This document shows positions 62,733 to 64,000 of a stretch of DNA of 64,000 bases, in pieces. The notes under the pieces were generated by a model. It had not been told where the DNA came from and made no database searches. It saw only the letters and a program-made list of their open reading frames with translations. Position 1 is the first letter of the stretch; each line of letters begins with the position of its first letter. This DNA comes from Kineococcus aurantiacus (GTDB lineage Bacteria > Actinomycetota > Actinomycetes > Actinomycetales > Kineococcaceae): the NCBI RefSeq assembly GCF_013409345.1, contig NZ_JACCBB010000001.1, forward strand, positions 1,054,001-1,118,000, read 5' to 3'. Position numbers and translations under genes: made by a program.

Positions 62733-63680
62733 GTGTCCACCGCCCCCGCCCTGCCCGACAAGCCCAAGCGCCGCGGCCTGCTCTACGGCCTGATCGCCGC
62801 CGTCGTCGTCATCGCCGTCGTGATCGTCGCGATCGTCCTGGGCACCCGCGACGACTCCACCAGCACCTCGGCCTCCGGCGGTGAGGCCAGGACGGTGAAG
62901 ATCGGCGTCGCCGACAAGTCGCTGCCGTACTGGACGACCTACACCGAGCTCGCCGAGTCCAAGCTCGGCGTGACGGTCGAGCTGGTGAACTTCTCCGACT
63001 ACACGCTGCCGAACCCGGCGCTGTCGCAGGGGGAGCTGGACCTGAACCAGTTCCAGCACATCCAGTACCTGGCGAACTACAACGCCACCGCGGACGACGA
63101 CCTGCAGCCCATCGGCGCGACCGCCGTGTACCCGCTGCCGCTGTACTCCCTCACCGCGAAGTCCGCCGCCGAGCTGCCCGCCGACGCGCAGGTCGCGATC
63201 CCCAACGACGCCATCAACGAGGCCCGCGGCCTCCTCGTGCTGCAGCAGGCCGGCCTGGTCACGCTGAAGGACGGCGGCACCGCGTTCTCCACGACGAACG
63301 ACATCGAGTCCTCGAAGGTGAAGGTCACCACCGTCGCCGCCGACCAGACCGCCAGCGCCCTGCAGTCCGGGTCGGTCGCCGCCGCCATCGTCAACAACAA
63401 CTACGCGACCGCCGCGAAGCTGTCCGACGAGAACATCATCGTCAAGGACGACCCGACCGCCGCCGCGGCCGCGCCGTACGTCAACATCTTCGCCGCCCGC
63501 AAGGCCGACGTGGACGACGAGACCTACCTCGACCTGGCCGCGCTGTGGCACGACCCGGCCGTGCAGGAGGTCTTCCTGCAGGACAACCCCAGCGCGGTCG
63601 TGCAGGACACCCCCGCCGCGGACCTGCAGGCGGAGACGGTGAAGGTCGAGGCCGACGCGAAGGCCGCCCAGGGCAAGTGA
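62733..63680 (+). CDS. metQ: Methionine-binding protein MetQ/NlpA, membrane-anchored form
   Basis: A 315-residue NlpA-family receptor. Ligand-domain marks are VKIGVADKSLPYWTTYTELAE, LNQFQHIQYLANYN, AIPNDAINEARGLLVLQQAG and AAIVNNNYATAA. Instead of a lipobox the N-terminus has one uncleaved-looking membrane helix (LLYGLIAAVVVIAVVIVAIV) after KPKRRG. I found no cysteine in the protein, so it cannot be a lipoprotein. It would present methionine to the MetI/MetN importer. GTG 62733 lies 67 bases after the SAM riboswitch; the stop overlaps metN by GTGA. Confidence 0.92.
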   Translation: MSTAPALPDKPKRRGLLYGLIAAVVVIAVVIVAIVLGTRDDSTSTSASGGEARTVKIGVADKSLPYWTTYTELAESKLGVTVELVNFSDYTLPNPALSQGELDLNQFQHIQYLANYNATADDDLQPIGATAVYPLPLYSLTAKSAAELPADAQVAIPNDAINEARGLLVLQQAGLVTLKDGGTAFSTTNDIESSKVKVTTVAADQTASALQSGSVAAAIVNNNYATAAKLSDENIIVKDDPTAAAAAPYVNIFAARKADVDDETYLDLAALWHDPAVQEVFLQDNPSAVVQDTPAADLQAETVKVEADAKAAQGK

Positions 63681-64000
63681 CCGCGCTCATCACCCTGGAG
63701 AACGTCTCCAAGCGCTTCGACCGCCGCGACGGGTCCTCCGTCGCGGCGGTCGACGCCGTTTCGCTGGAGGTGCGGACCGGTGAGGTGCTCGCGGTCATCG
63801 GGTACTCCGGTGCCGGCAAGTCCACCCTGGTCCGGCTGCTCAACGCCCTGGAGAAGCCGACGTCGGGCAGCGTCCTCGTCGGCGGCCAGGACCTGACGAA
63901 GCTGTCCGAGGGGGAACTGCGGGCGGCCCGCTCGAAGATCGGGATGATCTTCCAGCAGTTCAACCTCTTCCGGTCCCGGACCGTCGCCGGGAACGTCGCC
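63677..64000 (+). CDS. metN: Methionine importer ATPase MetN (5' part, cut off by window end)
   Basis: The first 108 residues of an ABC ATPase. It opens TALITLENVSKRFDRRDGSS, has Walker A GYSGAGKSTL and the Q-loop MIFQQFNLFRSRTVAGNVA, all as in MetN. The remaining signature, Walker B and ACT-like regulatory domain lie outside the window. It follows metQ with a GTGA overlap and is under the same SAM-IV riboswitch; metI is expected next. Confidence 0.93.
   Translation, partial: MTALITLENVSKRFDRRDGSSVAAVDAVSLEVRTGEVLAVIGYSGAGKSTLVRLLNALEKPTSGSVLVGGQDLTKLSEGELRAARSKIGMIFQQFNLFRSRTVAGNVA

Overview
The window is about 64 kb of very GC-rich chromosomal DNA (by eye well above 70 percent) with dense, mostly non-repetitive genes, many GTG starts and many 4-base GTGA/ATGA stop/start overlaps. 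A WXG100 protein, MprA/MprB/PepD-type stress genes, DinB/DUF664 proteins typical of mycothiol users, coenzyme F420 genes, a SAM-IV-type riboswitch, DUF3263, tandem CIRCE boxes before groEL and many leaderless promoters all point to Actinomycetota. A Kineococcus-like organism (Kineosporiales) is my best guess; this is inference. I saw no rRNA, tRNA, CRISPR array, insertion sequence or prophage.

Region by region. 1-2.2 kb: end of a sugar-acid pathway (SDR, fumarylacetoacetate-hydrolase-fold enzyme) and a DUF218 protein. 2.3-10 kb: an AlaA-like aminotransferase, then a LysR regulator divergent from a PrpF-type isomerase and a complete ABC importer (ATPase, fused permease, Tat-exported lipoprotein). 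10-13.5 kb: methyltransferase, VOC and DinB proteins, cold-shock protein and fatty-acid desaturase. 13.7-25.3 kb: HelD-like helicase, nitrilase-type amidase, TauE/SafE permease, ECF sigma factor with SnoaL tail, second DinB protein, a helicase-associated/WYL-like protein, a YGQ-repeat membrane protein, an XPB-type helicase and a quinone oxidoreductase. 25.4-31.4 kb: a large secreted nuclease with RTX repeats, an M3 oligopeptidase and a HipA-like kinase/DUF3037 pair.

31.4-38.3 kb: response regulator, histidine kinase and HtrA/PepD protease in the order known for mycobacterial mprA-mprB-pepD, then DUF4031, an orphan WXG100 protein, a 49-residue protein and moaA-moaD. 38.3-45.7 kb: FCD-GntR regulator with an L-talarate/galactarate dehydratase, a Baeyer-Villiger-type monooxygenase, a CofH homologue that has lost its radical-SAM cysteines, moaE, cofC, cofG and a SUFU-domain protein. 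45.9-53.1 kb: groEL, a heparinase-like protein, another cold-shock protein, DUF3263, uracil-DNA glycosylase and aldose 1-epimerase.

53.2-64 kb: SDR/MFS/GntR hydroxy-acid module; LysR with an operon of an adenosine-deaminase-like amidohydrolase (catalytic Glu replaced by Gln), an FMN monooxygenase and an NCS1 permease; OsmC; two small proteins; and a SAM-IV-controlled methionine importer (metQ, start of metN) that runs off the end.

The most interesting items are the cysteine-less CofH homologue, the amidohydrolase/monooxygenase/permease operon with its altered catalytic residue, the HipA-like/DUF3037 pair, the twin long palindromes that share a 20-base core, and the recurrent TANNNT-N6-start leaderless promoter signature.
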